Source of the DNA: Oscillospiraceae bacterium
Lineage (GTDB): Bacteria; Bacillota; Clostridia; Oscillospirales; CAG-272
Direction: 5' to 3'
Assembly (NCBI GenBank): GCA_015064155.1
Contig: SVST01000016.1
Coordinates: 1-64,000, forward strand
Length of the DNA: 64,000 nucleotides
Within the stretch, counting starts at the first letter, position 1, and each line of letters begins with the position of its first letter. The notes beneath the pieces were generated by a model that saw only the letters and a program-made list of their open reading frames with translations, was not told where the DNA came from and made no database searches. The translations under genes and the position numbers were made by a program. This document shows, piece after piece, positions 41,177 to 50,800 of this stretch.

Positions 41177-42266
41177 TATGAAAAAAGAAATGAATCGGGG
41201 GACCGTCCTGGTTGCCATGAGTGGCGGTGTTGACAGCAGCGTGGCTGCAAAAATTCTCACGGATGAGGGACTTCCTTGCGTGGGAATCACAATGAAGCTG
41301 TTCGATCCGAGCAAGCTTGCATCTGACGTTCCCACGCCTACCTGCGGAACTGCCGCCGAAGCCGAGGATGCGGCACGTATTGCAAACCGGCTGGCAATTC
41401 CCTTTCACGTCATCGATTTTTCCGATGATTTTCAGCGAAACGTCATTGAGTATTTCATCGAAACCTACGTCAAAGGCGGCACGCCAAACCCTTGCGTGCA
41501 ATGCAACCGCACCATGAAATTCGGGAAGCTCTATGAAGCGGGAAAACAATTGGGATGCGAGGAAATTGCAACGGGTCACTATGCGCGGATCGACAAAAGC
41601 GGGTCCCGTCCACTGCTTTTGCGCGCCAAGGATCCCACAAAGGATCAAAGCTACGTTTTGTGGCAGCTATCTCGGGAGCAACTACGGGTCACCCGTTTTC
41701 CGTTGGGGGACATGACCAAGGACGAGGTTCGCGAAATTGCCCTCTCAAACGGCTTTTGCAACGCAACAAGACGTGACAGTCAGGATATTTGCTTTATTCC
41801 CGACGGAGATTACGTATCGTTTATCGAGCGAAATACCAATTTACAGTTCCCCTCGGGTGATTTTATCGACGTCAACGGAAAGCCCCTTGGCAAGCACCAA
41901 GGAATGATCCGCTATACGGTCGGGCAACGAAAGGGCTTGGGGATTGCCTTTGGAAAACCCACCTACGTATGCAAAAAAGACCCCGTTACCAACACGGTAA
42001 CGCTGGGGGACAACGACCAACTGTTCAGTCGTGAGCTGACGGCAAAGCAGATCAATCTCATTGCCATGGATCGCATGGATTCTCCAATCCGCGTCCAAGC
42101 AAAGGTGCGCTATTCGGCGCGCCCTGCGTGGGCTACCGTAGAACAATCCGACGACGATACCATTGCGCTTCGTTTCGACGAAGCACAACGTGCAATCTCC
42201 CCCGGTCAATCGGTGGTTCTGTACGACGGTGACGTCGTGCTGGGCGGCGGGATCATTCAATCTTAA
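41169..42266 (+). CDS. mnmA: tRNA-specific 2-thiouridylase MnmA
   Basis: Inserts sulfur at C2 of U34 in Glu, Gln and Lys tRNAs. 365 residues. PP-loop VAMSGGVDSSVAA; catalytic Cys in NPCVQCNRTMKFG and the second in DSQDICFI; tRNA-binding YVLWQLSREQL; the GQRKGLGIAFGKP segment; and a C-terminal beta-barrel. Overlaps the trmL stop, so translation is coupled. ATG 41169 is the first of two candidates (the other is 41178). A strong terminator ends the unit. Confidence 0.96.
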   Translation: MVDMKKEMNRGTVLVAMSGGVDSSVAAKILTDEGLPCVGITMKLFDPSKLASDVPTPTCGTAAEAEDAARIANRLAIPFHVIDFSDDFQRNVIEYFIETYVKGGTPNPCVQCNRTMKFGKLYEAGKQLGCEEIATGHYARIDKSGSRPLLLRAKDPTKDQSYVLWQLSREQLRVTRFPLGDMTKDEVREIALSNGFCNATRRDSQDICFIPDGDYVSFIERNTNLQFPSGDFIDVNGKPLGKHQGMIRYTVGQRKGLGIAFGKPTYVCKKDPVTNTVTLGDNDQLFSRELTAKQINLIAMDRMDSPIRVQAKVRYSARPAWATVEQSDDDTIALRFDEAQRAISPGQSVVLYDGDVVLGGGIIQS

Positions 42267-42276
42267 AATAAAATGC

Positions 42277-42330
42277 AAAAAGCTCCGCACGGAACGAAAA
42301 AAGCGTTCCCCATGCGGAGCTTTTCATTTT
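42277..42330. terminator. Bidirectional terminator between mnmA and SGNH hydrolase
   Basis: AAAAGCTCCGCA-C-GGAACG...CGTTCC-CCA-TGCGGAGCTTTT hairpin flanked by A and T runs; serves both convergent units. Confidence 0.85.
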
Positions 42331-42360
42331 ATAAAAAGGATGTTTCCCTACCGTGACCGT

Positions 42361-43035
42361 TTACAGTGCCGCGATGAAATCCATCAGCTTCTGTGCCAGA
42401 ATCGCATGACCGTCATCGTTGAAATGCAATCCGTCTGCCGTGTATTTCTCATACTGTACGGGATCGTGAGGATCGATGCCAAGATCACGGTACAAATTCA
42501 ACACGGGAATGTTGAAGTTCTTTGCCGTTTCCTCGATTACCTCAACGTAAGCCAACAAAGGCTTGGCATCTGTATTTTTGCCCTCTCTGGGAGAGGGAGC
42601 GAGATCATTGACGTTTCCGTAGTTGCAACGGGCGGGCGTCATAAAGACGATCGGCTTGCCCGCGAAGCGTTCAAGCAGGTAATTCATCAAGAAATACACG
42701 CCGCCGCAAAAGGTTGCGGGCGTGGTATCACCGATGACACCGAACGGTGCATCTCCGTGAATATAATCATTCACTCCGCCGTAAACGATCACCATATCCG
42801 CATTTTTGTCCAGGTTGTAAGCGCGTCCGCAGAAGCAAAGATCGTGCCGTGGCTTTGCGCTGGCATGAATTTGATGCGCGATTCGCGTGCCGCCAATACC
42901 GTAGTTATTTACCGCCGCAAGTGCGCAAGCCTTTTTGATGCGATTGTCGTAACGACAGCTTTCAATATCGGCAACCCCTGCACCCTCGGTGATACTGTCA
43001 CCCAAAAAGTTGATTGTAAAGCCTTTGATTTCCAT
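42361..43035 (-). CDS. SGNH/GDSL-type esterase
   Basis: A 224-residue SGNH hydrolase without signal peptide. Block I FLGDSITEGAG (nucleophile Ser), block II YGIGGTRIAH (Gly), block III YGGVNDYIHG (Asn), block V DGLHFNDDGHAI (Asp and His): the full catalytic set. Likely deacetylates or de-esterifies an imported carbohydrate or lipid. CGGAGGACTG precedes the ATG, with its own promoter. A second, divergent SGNH protein is at 55872-56597. Confidence 0.88.
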   Translation of the reverse strand: MEIKGFTINFLGDSITEGAGVADIESCRYDNRIKKACALAAVNNYGIGGTRIAHQIHASAKPRHDLCFCGRAYNLDKNADMVIVYGGVNDYIHGDAPFGVIGDTTPATFCGGVYFLMNYLLERFAGKPIVFMTPARCNYGNVNDLAPSPREGKNTDAKPLLAYVEVIEETAKNFNIPVLNLYRDLGIDPHDPVQYEKYTADGLHFNDDGHAILAQKLMDFIAAL

Positions 43036-43065
43036 AATCAGTCCTCCGTTTTTTGGTATCGACTT

Positions 43066-43094
43066 ATCATATCACGATTTTTGGGTTTTGTCAA
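43066..43094 (-). promoter_or_regulatory. Sigma-A promoter of SGNH esterase
   Basis: Minus strand TTGACA (43089-43094), 17-base spacer, TATGAT (43066-43071). Confidence 0.8.
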
Positions 43095-43142
43095 GTGCAG
43101 ATAGCAACGGTTTGCTTCTTTTTCAAAAAAAGAGAAAAACAT

Positions 43143-44111
43143 TTAAAAAGAATTCCTCCGAACGATCCTGTGCCTCATCAGCATCAAAAGGCACGCGGTT
43201 GTAAGACATGCTATACTTGCCAATTCATAGCGTGACCAAACACCGATCAACAAGGATAACGCGCAAAAGCAAAAGGAAATGGTCAATAAAATTCGTGCGC
43301 ACTGTGCGCTTGAAATCCCCGCATCGCAAATACGGTGGTGCAAATGTCCGCGATCGGCATAAAACGGGCTTTTCCCACGCAAGATCCGACGCAGAACCGC
43401 AGCCGCCAGATCGGCAAGAGGATACGCAAAAATCAACAACGGTAGCATCGGAATCTCTACTCCACCGTGCAAGCGAAACAAGTCCCATGACATGACCCCC
43501 AACCAAAAGCCGACACTCCCCGAGCCGCAGTCCCCTGCAAAAATCACGGCGGGATGCCGATTAAACACCCGAAAGCCAAGCAACGCAACCGCCAAAGCCG
43601 CAGACAAAGCCGCGCGTTCGGGCATTCCGAGCCCGACGAAAAAAAGACTAACCGTAAAAGCCTCCATTGCAGCACAGCCGCAAAACAATCCGTCCAAGCC
43701 GTCGATAAAATTATGGGCATTGGTCAACAGAAGAATCCAAAAAAAAGCCCCAAACGCTTCCCAGCCCCGAGCACCGATTCCCTTGCCGACAACGGTCAAC
43801 GAGCAAACCATCTGTATCAAAAGCTTCACCCGGGCCGGCAACGGGTTCACGTCATCGATCAATCCCAACCCCAGTATCACTGCACCAAGACCGACCGTAT
43901 ACCCCCAAAAAGGGCTGTCTATCCCAATCAGCGCACAGCCGAGGAAAAAGCCAAGACCGATTGCCAGCCCCCCGTTGCGCGGAATACTTTTGCGATGCAT
44001 TCTCCGCCAATCCTTGGGCACGTCAACGGCACCGATTTTCCAAGCAAAAAGCCAGGTCATCGGCATCAAGCATATCACGAAAGAAAAAACCGCAAGCAAC
44101 ATCCATCCCAT
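43143..44111 (-). CDS. WecA/TagO-type undecaprenyl-phosphate sugar-1-phosphate transferase
   Basis: Integral membrane enzyme (322 residues, about ten TM helices) that loads GlcNAc-1-P or a related sugar phosphate onto undecaprenyl phosphate, starting a cell-wall polymer. Motifs of the MraY/WecA family: MHRKSIPRNGGLAIG, LGLIDDVNPLPARVK (Asp-Asp), NAHNFIDGLDGL (catalytic Asp), FAGDCGSGSVGFWLG, and the cytosolic DRGHLHHRI, which points to WecA/TagO rather than MraY. AGAGGGTG precedes the ATG. It could prime the secondary polymer that SLH proteins bind (inference). Confidence 0.9.
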   Translation of the reverse strand: MGWMLLAVFSFVICLMPMTWLFAWKIGAVDVPKDWRRMHRKSIPRNGGLAIGLGFFLGCALIGIDSPFWGYTVGLGAVILGLGLIDDVNPLPARVKLLIQMVCSLTVVGKGIGARGWEAFGAFFWILLLTNAHNFIDGLDGLFCGCAAMEAFTVSLFFVGLGMPERAALSAALAVALLGFRVFNRHPAVIFAGDCGSGSVGFWLGVMSWDLFRLHGGVEIPMLPLLIFAYPLADLAAAVLRRILRGKSPFYADRGHLHHRICDAGISSAQCARILLTISFCFCALSLLIGVWSRYELASIACLTTACLLMLMRHRIVRRNSF

Positions 44112-44173
44112 TTTATCACCCTCTTTTCATGCGTCGCAATTTATTCTTTCCCAAACGCAAAAAAAGATACCAA

Positions 44174-44206
44174 AAGAGGCTGTTTCCGCAACAGAAACAG
44201 CCTCTT
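44174..44206 (-). terminator. Intrinsic terminator after the large lipoprotein gene
   Basis: Perfect 13-bp hairpin AAGAGGCTGTTTC...GAAACAGCCTCTT followed by a short TTTT run on minus. Confidence 0.75.
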
Positions 44207-44224
44207 GAACGTTATTTTGTTTAA

Positions 44225-47200
44225 TTACGAAGCAGCCGTGGTGGTTTCAGCCTCTTCCTCGGTTTCCTCGTCGGAGGAGGAATCGTCTTCTACAACGTCA
44301 TCGGGCAGATAGCCGTATTCCTTCATCCATGCATAGTAGAGCATGTAAGGAGAATCGAAGTATACGAAAGGCTCCTTGTAGTCACCACTGAAGTCGGGGT
44401 CGTAATCGCCAACCTCACCGTTAACCTTGTACTCAACCAGCTTGTAGGAAGCCAGTGCGCGCACGTTTCTGCTGAACTGCGACAGGTCGGGGTATTTCTC
44501 ACCGGTCTTGTTGGTTCTGTCGGCTACGCAGAAATATGCTTCGACATCGGCTGCAATCACCTTGAGATCGGAATCTGTCGGCTTAGGAGTCTTCTCGCCG
44601 GTGCCGAGCAGTACGCTGAACGCCTTTACAACCTTCTGCATGGATTCCAACGCAGTTTTCATTGCGGTTTCCAACGCACGTTCATCAACCGCACCGTCCT
44701 CGGAGATTGCCTTCTTGCAATCATCCTCATAGGTCTTCACGATAGACGCATACTGGGTTTCCCAAAGCAACTCAACCTTTTCGTTCGTGTCTTCCATGAA
44801 CTTCACAAGGTCGGTGTCAAGCGTTCCCATTCTGTCGTAACTGAAGTTGTCCTGGGTGGTGATTTCGCTGAAGTCGGTTTCGACACCGTTGATGCGCAGT
44901 ACGGGAGTAACCTCTGCGTCTGCATCTGCAAGAACGGATACGTAGCTGAATACGTACGACAGATCTTCCTCGGAATCAAAGCCCATGCCTTCCGCGAACG
45001 AGATGTCAAAGTTGACAAGCAAATCATTCTTCTCACCGGTGGGCTGAACGACAAGATAGTTGGTATCGCTCACGCGTGCACGGTATACAACGAAGATATG
45101 CTCTACCTGATCCAGCGCAGCCTTCTCGCCTGCCGCATTTACGTAGGTGTAGTCGATACGAGCGCATTCTGCCACGTTACCAAGCGAATCCATATACACC
45201 TTCGACTTGGAATCATAGGTCAGCTTATTGCCTGCGGCATCGTAATAGGTTTCGCTGCCAACGGTCAACTCGTTGCCGTTTTCGTCGTAGTATTTTTTAC
45301 TGAGCATCAAGTAGTTATTGGGAGTTCTCGAAATCTTCTTGTCAAGACCCAAAACCCACTCGATCAAGGTCGTATTCTTCAATACGGTTGCCTTGGTCAG
45401 CTCGTAAGTGCTGATGGAGTACTTTTCGGTATTGTTGAAATCGAATACCAAACGACCGTTCAAATCCTGCGTTGCAAATACAACGGGATCATCTCTTTCG
45501 ATCACCAACGTTTCGGGATCGTCCAAGCTGGGAACGTACACACCGAGCGCATAACGGAAGCCAACCTGCAAGCCCTTTTCGGTATCCTTGGACAAGGATT
45601 TTTCAACGTCGGCATATACTACCGTGAACTCGTAAGGATCGCCGTCCTCATCAATGGTCTTGGAGGGAGTATCCAGCGAAATGTAGGAAACGTCGATATT
45701 GATACCAACGCGCTCACTCTTAACCTCGCCCGTTTTGGAATCCTCCAAATCAGCCATGATATCCGCAGGGGTATCCAAAATAACCTCTACCGATTTCCCT
45801 GCCTCGATATCGGTATTGTACAGATAGTAAACGGCTCTGTAGTAATCGTCGTCAACCTGATAGGTTCTCAGCGCATACATGCCGGGACCCTTTCTGTCGC
45901 ACTCCTCGATAAAGTTCTTCAAGGTTGCATTCTGCATCACAACCGATTTGCTGTATCCGGTGGAGTACGAAACGGTGTAGCCGTCGTCGCCGATCACCAC
46001 CTCGTCGTTCACGGGCTGTGATTGAATTGCATATTCACCCAAGTCAAAGCCGAGCAACGGGTCAACCAAGGATGCACGGTTCTGAATCTTACCGGTTTCC
46101 CAAATGTCGGGGGACATATTGTACGCGGGATCGGGATATGCGATGAAGGTATTACCGGTTGCATAGATGTCCATCATGTAACGGAAGTCGGGGTCGGACT
46201 TACGCTTCACCGACACGTTACCGTCCTCATCCTCAACCAAGGAATAGTGCATGTCCTCAACACCGTACTGCAAAATATTGCGGAACTCGGGGTTGGTGTT
46301 CAAGTATGTAACAACCTGCATGCTGCGGGATACGCTCACGGAATAAGAGCAAACGCCGAACATATGTCCGTAAATATCCTCGGAGGTTGCAGTGGGATAT
46401 CCAACGACTACGGGGTAATAAGCGGTGCCGTCGTCATCAATATACTCACCCTTCGTCAAAATGGTGGAGTCACCGGTTGCGAACTTCACCGCAACCTTGG
46501 TACGCACGTCACCCTCGATACCGAAGTACTCCTTCATGCGGAACTCATTCAGCTTGAGGAAGCCGTTTGCAAATTCCTCGTTTTCAAACAAGCTGTCAAA
46601 GCCCAGAATCACGCTTCCGCGGTTCAGATCCGCCATGTTATCGTAATGATAGCCGAACACCGAGAACTGATCAAGCTGGGTGCTGTAATCGGTAGAGTCG
46701 ATCGACCAATAATGTGCCAGGAGCTTCAAGCACTCCTCGTACGTGGAGTCGATCGGAATCACGTCCTTGTTGTTCTTGGAAACCGCATCAAGGAAGGAAT
46801 AGAGGTTCTTGTTGTAAAGACCGTCAATCAGCTCCTCATCCCACCATGCGTGCATGTTGTACTCCTGCATCAGCTCTTTGTTGAGTAGCATGTACTTGTA
46901 CTCACCGATGGTGTGGTTGTTCGGGATTGCGTAGGTGTTATCACCAACGCGAGCCGCCGACAGCAACGTACCGGACACGTACTCGTAAAGCTTCTTCGAG
47001 GAAACGTCCAGCTCGGTGTTCAGATTTGCAAGCCATCCCTTGCCGACGAAATCAAGGTACATATCCTCGCCTGCGATGTAGATGATGTCAACCTGATTTG
47101 CCAAAAGCTCGGGGTATTTGATAACCGTCATACCAAGGTCGTTGGTTTCGGTTGCGTCGGTAACCTCTTCAGTCTTTTCAGCCGTCGTTTCTTCACCGTC

Positions 47201-47554
47201 TTCCGCTTCGGTTTCTTCTTCATCAGGCTGCAAGCTCTCCTGCAATGCTGCAAACTTTACGATGGCATCGTCCAGCTTTTCACGATACTCATCCTCGGTC
47301 AGGAAGTTGACAACCAGCTTGGTTTTAAACTTCGAATTGGTAATTGCGTTCAGAGCAGCGCTAACGGCAGCGGCATTGTCCGCCGAAACCTCCTCCTCAC
47401 AAACAACCCACATGGACAGCGTCATTGCCGCTTGAGATGCGGTTTCCGTGATTTCATCTTTTGCCTCTTCATCACTCTTCTTCGAGCATCCGGTCAGGAC
47501 CACTCCCAGAACCATTACAAGGCACAAAAGCAGACAACACAGTCTTTTTTTCAT
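44225..47554 (-). CDS. Very large solute-binding-type lipoprotein (1109 aa)
   Basis: Signal peptide from ATG 47554 (GGGAGGAAACAAC upstream) with lipobox VLTGC, so membrane anchored. The N-terminal half resembles family 1 extracellular solute-binding proteins: SMWVVCEEEVS, VDIIYIAGEDMYLDFVGKGWLANL, TYAIPNNHTIGEYKYMLLNKELM. An acidic Glu/Thr linker interrupts it near residue 130. From about residue 530 there are beta-rich segments (YTVSYSTGYSKSV, LVFDFNNTEKY) and an acidic Thr/Ser tail. Typical binding proteins have 400-550 residues, so this is roughly double. No ABC permease lies nearby, unusual for an importer. It may be a surface-binding component serving a distant permease, or a structural lipoprotein. 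Monocistronic. Confidence 0.75.
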   Translation of the reverse strand: MKKRLCCLLLCLVMVLGVVLTGCSKKSDEEAKDEITETASQAAMTLSMWVVCEEEVSADNAAAVSAALNAITNSKFKTKLVVNFLTEDEYREKLDDAIVKFAALQESLQPDEEETEAEDGEETTAEKTEEVTDATETNDLGMTVIKYPELLANQVDIIYIAGEDMYLDFVGKGWLANLNTELDVSSKKLYEYVSGTLLSAARVGDNTYAIPNNHTIGEYKYMLLNKELMQEYNMHAWWDEELIDGLYNKNLYSFLDAVSKNNKDVIPIDSTYEECLKLLAHYWSIDSTDYSTQLDQFSVFGYHYDNMADLNRGSVILGFDSLFENEEFANGFLKLNEFRMKEYFGIEGDVRTKVAVKFATGDSTILTKGEYIDDDGTAYYPVVVGYPTATSEDIYGHMFGVCSYSVSVSRSMQVVTYLNTNPEFRNILQYGVEDMHYSLVEDEDGNVSVKRKSDPDFRYMMDIYATGNTFIAYPDPAYNMSPDIWETGKIQNRASLVDPLLGFDLGEYAIQSQPVNDEVVIGDDGYTVSYSTGYSKSVVMQNATLKNFIEECDRKGPGMYALRTYQVDDDYYRAVYYLYNTDIEAGKSVEVILDTPADIMADLEDSKTGEVKSERVGINIDVSYISLDTPSKTIDEDGDPYEFTVVYADVEKSLSKDTEKGLQVGFRYALGVYVPSLDDPETLVIERDDPVVFATQDLNGRLVFDFNNTEKYSISTYELTKATVLKNTTLIEWVLGLDKKISRTPNNYLMLSKKYYDENGNELTVGSETYYDAAGNKLTYDSKSKVYMDSLGNVAECARIDYTYVNAAGEKAALDQVEHIFVVYRARVSDTNYLVVQPTGEKNDLLVNFDISFAEGMGFDSEEDLSYVFSYVSVLADADAEVTPVLRINGVETDFSEITTQDNFSYDRMGTLDTDLVKFMEDTNEKVELLWETQYASIVKTYEDDCKKAISEDGAVDERALETAMKTALESMQKVVKAFSVLLGTGEKTPKPTDSDLKVIAADVEAYFCVADRTNKTGEKYPDLSQFSRNVRALASYKLVEYKVNGEVGDYDPDFSGDYKEPFVYFDSPYMLYYAWMKEYGYLPDDVVEDDSSSDEETEEEAETTTAAS

Positions 47555-47592
47555 GTTGTTTCCTCCCAGTTTTCCCACTTGTCCAAGGTAAA

Positions 47593-47606
47593 CGAGGTCT
47601 ACCTCG
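47593..47606 (-). promoter_or_regulatory. Palindrome in the lipoprotein leader (possible operator)
   Basis: CGAGGT-CT-ACCTCG, a near-perfect 14-base palindrome 25 bases downstream of the -10 and 38 bases before the ATG. Could be a repressor site or an RNA hairpin. Confidence 0.4.
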
Positions 47607-47630
47607 ACATAGTTACATTTATACCCCTAC

Positions 47631-47659
47631 ATTTTACACTATTTTTCCGAATCTGTCAA
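47631..47659 (-). promoter_or_regulatory. Sigma-A promoter of the large lipoprotein gene
   Basis: Minus strand TTGACA (47654-47659), 17-base spacer, TAAAAT (47631-47636). Confidence 0.78.
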
Positions 47660-47835
47660 GTGAATTTTTTGTGACGTTCACGCTCGCGCGTACGCAAGCA
47701 AACAAATCCGACATTTTGTGTTCACAATTAGATGTGATATCGCACAAAATCAATTCCGTTATTTTGTGCTTTTAACAGTTCTTTTGGCTCTTTTTAACAA
47801 ACATAGCCATCATTTTTTGTTCTCATAGAACAATT

Positions 47836-48987
47836 TTATTCCATAAAGCCTTTCAAATGTCTGGCGCGGCTTGGATGACGCAGCTTACGCAGTGCCTTGG
47901 CTTCAATTTGACGAATACGCTCACGGGTAATGTCAAATTCCTTGCCAACCTCCTCCAGCGTTCGGGTTCTTCCGTCGTACAAGCCAAAGCGCAATTTAAT
48001 CACGTGCTCCTCACGGGGCGTCAGCGTATGAAGCTGCTTTTCCAGCTCCTCGCGCAAAATATTGGTTGAGGTCGCCTCGGCGGGAGAGGGTGTGTCGTCA
48101 TCGGGAATAAAATCTCCCAAGTGACTGTCCTCTTCTTCACCGATCGGAGTTTCCAAGGACACCGGATCCTGCGCGATCTTCATGATTTCGCGCACCTTTT
48201 CGGCGGTCATTCCCATCTTCTCACCGAGCTCCTCTGCAGTTGCCTCTCTTCCAAGCTCCTGCAGCATCTGACGCGAATAGCGAGATACCTTATGAATGGT
48301 TTCTACCATGTGCACGGGAATACGGATGGTTCTTGCCTGATCGGCAATCGCACGGGTGATTGCCTGACGAATCCACCACGTAGCATAGGTAGAAAACTTA
48401 TAGCCCTTGGTGTAATCGAACTTGTCCACAGCCTTCATCAAGCCGAGGTTTCCCTCCTGAATCAAGTCAAGGAAGAACATTCCGCGTCCAACGTACCGCT
48501 TGGCAATGCTGACAACCAAACGGAGGTTTGCCTCTACCAATTCGGTTTTTGCCGTATCATCTCCGTTCATCATGCGCTCGGCAAGCTCACGTTCACGCTC
48601 GGTGGTCAACAACGGAACCTTACCGATCTCCTTGAGATACAACCGAACCGGGTCGTCGATTGCAAGTCCCTCCTGCTCCAACACGCGTTCCATGTTCTCG
48701 CCGGCACCGAACTTTTCAACCTCGCTCTCGATTTCGTTCATTTCCTCGGTAGAAATCTCTCCGGCAAAGACAATTCCGTTATCCTCAAGCGTTTCGTAAA
48801 GCTTATCAATGCTGTCAACGTCGAAATTCATTTCCTCAAGTGCCTCATCCAAATCACTTGCGGACAGCTTCCCCTTTTTTCCTTTTTCGATCAGCGTATC
48901 CATGCTGGATTTTTTTTCGGGAGCCTTTTCCTGTTCTCCGACTTCCACTTCCTCGATCGCTGCTTCTTTTTCGTTCATCGTGTTCAT
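47836..48987 (-). CDS. rpoD: RNA polymerase primary sigma factor (RpoD/SigA)
   Basis: Housekeeping sigma-70 factor, 383 residues. Region 1.1-like acidic N-terminus; region 1.2 [11 protein letters not shown]; region 2 with [39 protein letters not shown] (-10 recognition); region 3 [11 protein letters not shown]; region 4.2 [35 protein letters not shown] (-35 recognition). The HTH appears canonical although many promoters in this window carry TTGCAA. Last gene of dgt-dnaG-rpoD, 16 bases after dnaG, the classical Gram-positive arrangement. Confidence 0.98.
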   Translation of the reverse strand: MNTMNEKEAAIEEVEVGEQEKAPEKKSSMDTLIEKGKKGKLSASDLDEALEEMNFDVDSIDKLYETLEDNGIVFAGEISTEEMNEIESEVEKFGAGENMERVLEQEGLAIDDPVRLYLKEIGKVPLLTTERERELAERMMNGDDTAKTELVEANLRLVVSIAKRYVGRGMFFLDLIQEGNLGLMKAVDKFDYTKGYKFSTYATWWIRQAITRAIADQARTIRIPVHMVETIHKVSRYSRQMLQELGREATAEELGEKMGMTAEKVREIMKIAQDPVSLETPIGEEEDSHLGDFIPDDDTPSPAEATSTNILREELEKQLHTLTPREEHVIKLRFGLYDGRTRTLEEVGKEFDITRERIRQIEAKALRKLRHPSRARHLKGFME

Positions 48988-49003
48988 ATTTTCTGCCTTT
49001 CCT

Positions 49004-50773
49004 TTATGTAGATTTCCTTTTTTTTCGCAAATATTCGATTCGATCGGAAAGTGAGCTTTCCTTGACCGATTTTTGTTCCCGAATATCCCGCAAGACCTGC
49101 ACTGCCGAGCGAAAGACCGGCGGTCCGTTCTCGGTCAGCTGCTGTCTGGCGATCTCCATCCTTTGGATGCGTCCCATCTCGTCGGGAGAAAACTCCTCCC
49201 CCAACAGCTCCTCACGCAATCCGTGCTCGCTTCCGTGCATCCTCATAATCGCCGCAAAGACCCGACGGTTAAATTCGGTTACGAAATCGTCCGTTGACAG
49301 CTCGATTTCCCGCTTCTCCACCGCATGACGGTATTCTTCACGTAGCAAAAGAAGACCCAAAACCGTTTCCTCTGCCGTGGTGGCGCGAGGATCCCTTGCC
49401 GCCTCGGTATTGACTTGGTCCCCGTACTTTTTCACCGAAGCCTGCGCCTCTCGGCTCCTTTGCTGCGCCGCCGCACGGCTTTGCTTTTTTCGGGCTTGCT
49501 CCACCGTGTTCTTCAGAACGTCCACGGGCAGCTCTAAACGCGCCGATGCCTGCGAAAGATAAACCTCTCGCTCCACGGGTGACCAATACTCGGCAATCAA
49601 AGCGCAGATCTCGTTAGATGCCTTGATTTTGTCGGAGCCTACCGACAGATCGTACTTGGAAAAAATGCGCTCGGCTTTGTAGTCAAAGCCGGTTTTACTT
49701 TCCTCCAACGTACGGCGAAAACGATCCGCACCGAATTTCTTGATGTATTCGTCGGGATCCTTTGCACCGTTCAATTTGAGTACACGCACGTCCATTCCCA
49801 CTTCGCCCAGAATCCGCATTGCCTTGCTTGCCGCATTTTGTCCCGCCTCGTCGGCATCATACGAAATAACCACCTTTTGCGTGTACTTGGAAAAGATCCG
49901 CGCATGATCGGGAGTAATCGCGGTACCCAAGGTTGCAACGGCATATTCGAATCCCGCCTCATGCAAGGCGATCACGTCCATGTATCCCTCACATAAGATC
50001 ATTTTTTCGGCACAACAGTTTTTGGCAAAATTCAAGGCAAACAAATGCCTGCTTTTTTTGAATGCGGGAGTATCGGACGTATTGAGATATTTCGGCTTGG
50101 AATCATCCATCACTCGTCCGCCGAAGGCAACCACGTTTCCCGACGGATCGATAATCGGAAACATCACGCGGTTTCGGAACAGATCGTATGCCCGTCCGGT
50201 TTTTTGGCTTTTTCCGCACAGATATGCCGCAATCAATTCCTCGTCACTGTATCCCAACCGATGCATATGATCGGTCAAGGAATTCCAGCTGTTGGGAGCA
50301 AAGCCAAGACCGAAGTGCTTTACGGTTGCCACGGAAAGCTTTCGCTCCTCGCAAAAATAGTGCATGGCATCGCGTCCAAGGTTCCCGTCGAACAGACACG
50401 CGCGAAAGAACTTCGCCGCCTCAAGGTTCATTTCCAAAACCCGTTTTCTTGAAACGCCACCCCGATTTTCGCCGTCGTTCTCCTTGGGAAGCGGAAGTCC
50501 CGCACGCGTGGCAAGATATTCCACAGCGTCCGGAAAATCAAGATTTTCCGCTTTTTGCACGAAGGTAATCACACTTCCCCCCGCGTGACAGCCAAAGCAG
50601 AAAAACATTTTTTTGCCGGGAGATACCGAAAACGAAGGAGTTTTTTCGCTGTGGAAGGGACAGCGACCCAGCAGATTTGCGCCGCTTCGCTTCAATTCCA
50701 CGTATCTGCCGATCAACTCTTCGATATCGGTCCTATCCACAACCTCCTGTATAAAATTCTCGGGAAATCTCAT
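49004..50773 (-). CDS. dnaG: DNA primase DnaG
   Basis: Makes RNA primers for lagging-strand synthesis. 589 residues: CHC2 zinc-binding domain ([15 protein letters not shown] and [10 protein letters not shown]), then the TOPRIM/RNA polymerase core ([17 protein letters not shown] with the catalytic Glu, [14 protein letters not shown]), then a C-terminal helicase-binding helical bundle ([15 protein letters not shown]). GAAAGGATAG lies before the ATG. Between dgt and rpoD in one operon. Confidence 0.97.
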   Translation of the reverse strand: MRFPENFIQEVVDRTDIEELIGRYVELKRSGANLLGRCPFHSEKTPSFSVSPGKKMFFCFGCHAGGSVITFVQKAENLDFPDAVEYLATRAGLPLPKENDGENRGGVSRKRVLEMNLEAAKFFRACLFDGNLGRDAMHYFCEERKLSVATVKHFGLGFAPNSWNSLTDHMHRLGYSDEELIAAYLCGKSQKTGRAYDLFRNRVMFPIIDPSGNVVAFGGRVMDDSKPKYLNTSDTPAFKKSRHLFALNFAKNCCAEKMILCEGYMDVIALHEAGFEYAVATLGTAITPDHARIFSKYTQKVVISYDADEAGQNAASKAMRILGEVGMDVRVLKLNGAKDPDEYIKKFGADRFRRTLEESKTGFDYKAERIFSKYDLSVGSDKIKASNEICALIAEYWSPVEREVYLSQASARLELPVDVLKNTVEQARKKQSRAAAQQRSREAQASVKKYGDQVNTEAARDPRATTAEETVLGLLLLREEYRHAVEKREIELSTDDFVTEFNRRVFAAIMRMHGSEHGLREELLGEEFSPDEMGRIQRMEIARQQLTENGPPVFRSAVQVLRDIREQKSVKESSLSDRIEYLRKKRKST

Positions 50774-50800
50774 GCAATCTATCCTTTCAAAACAAATCCC

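Noticed and set aside
45098-46888. 307- and 288-aa plus-strand ORFs
   Set aside because: Antisense shadows of the large lipoprotein gene.
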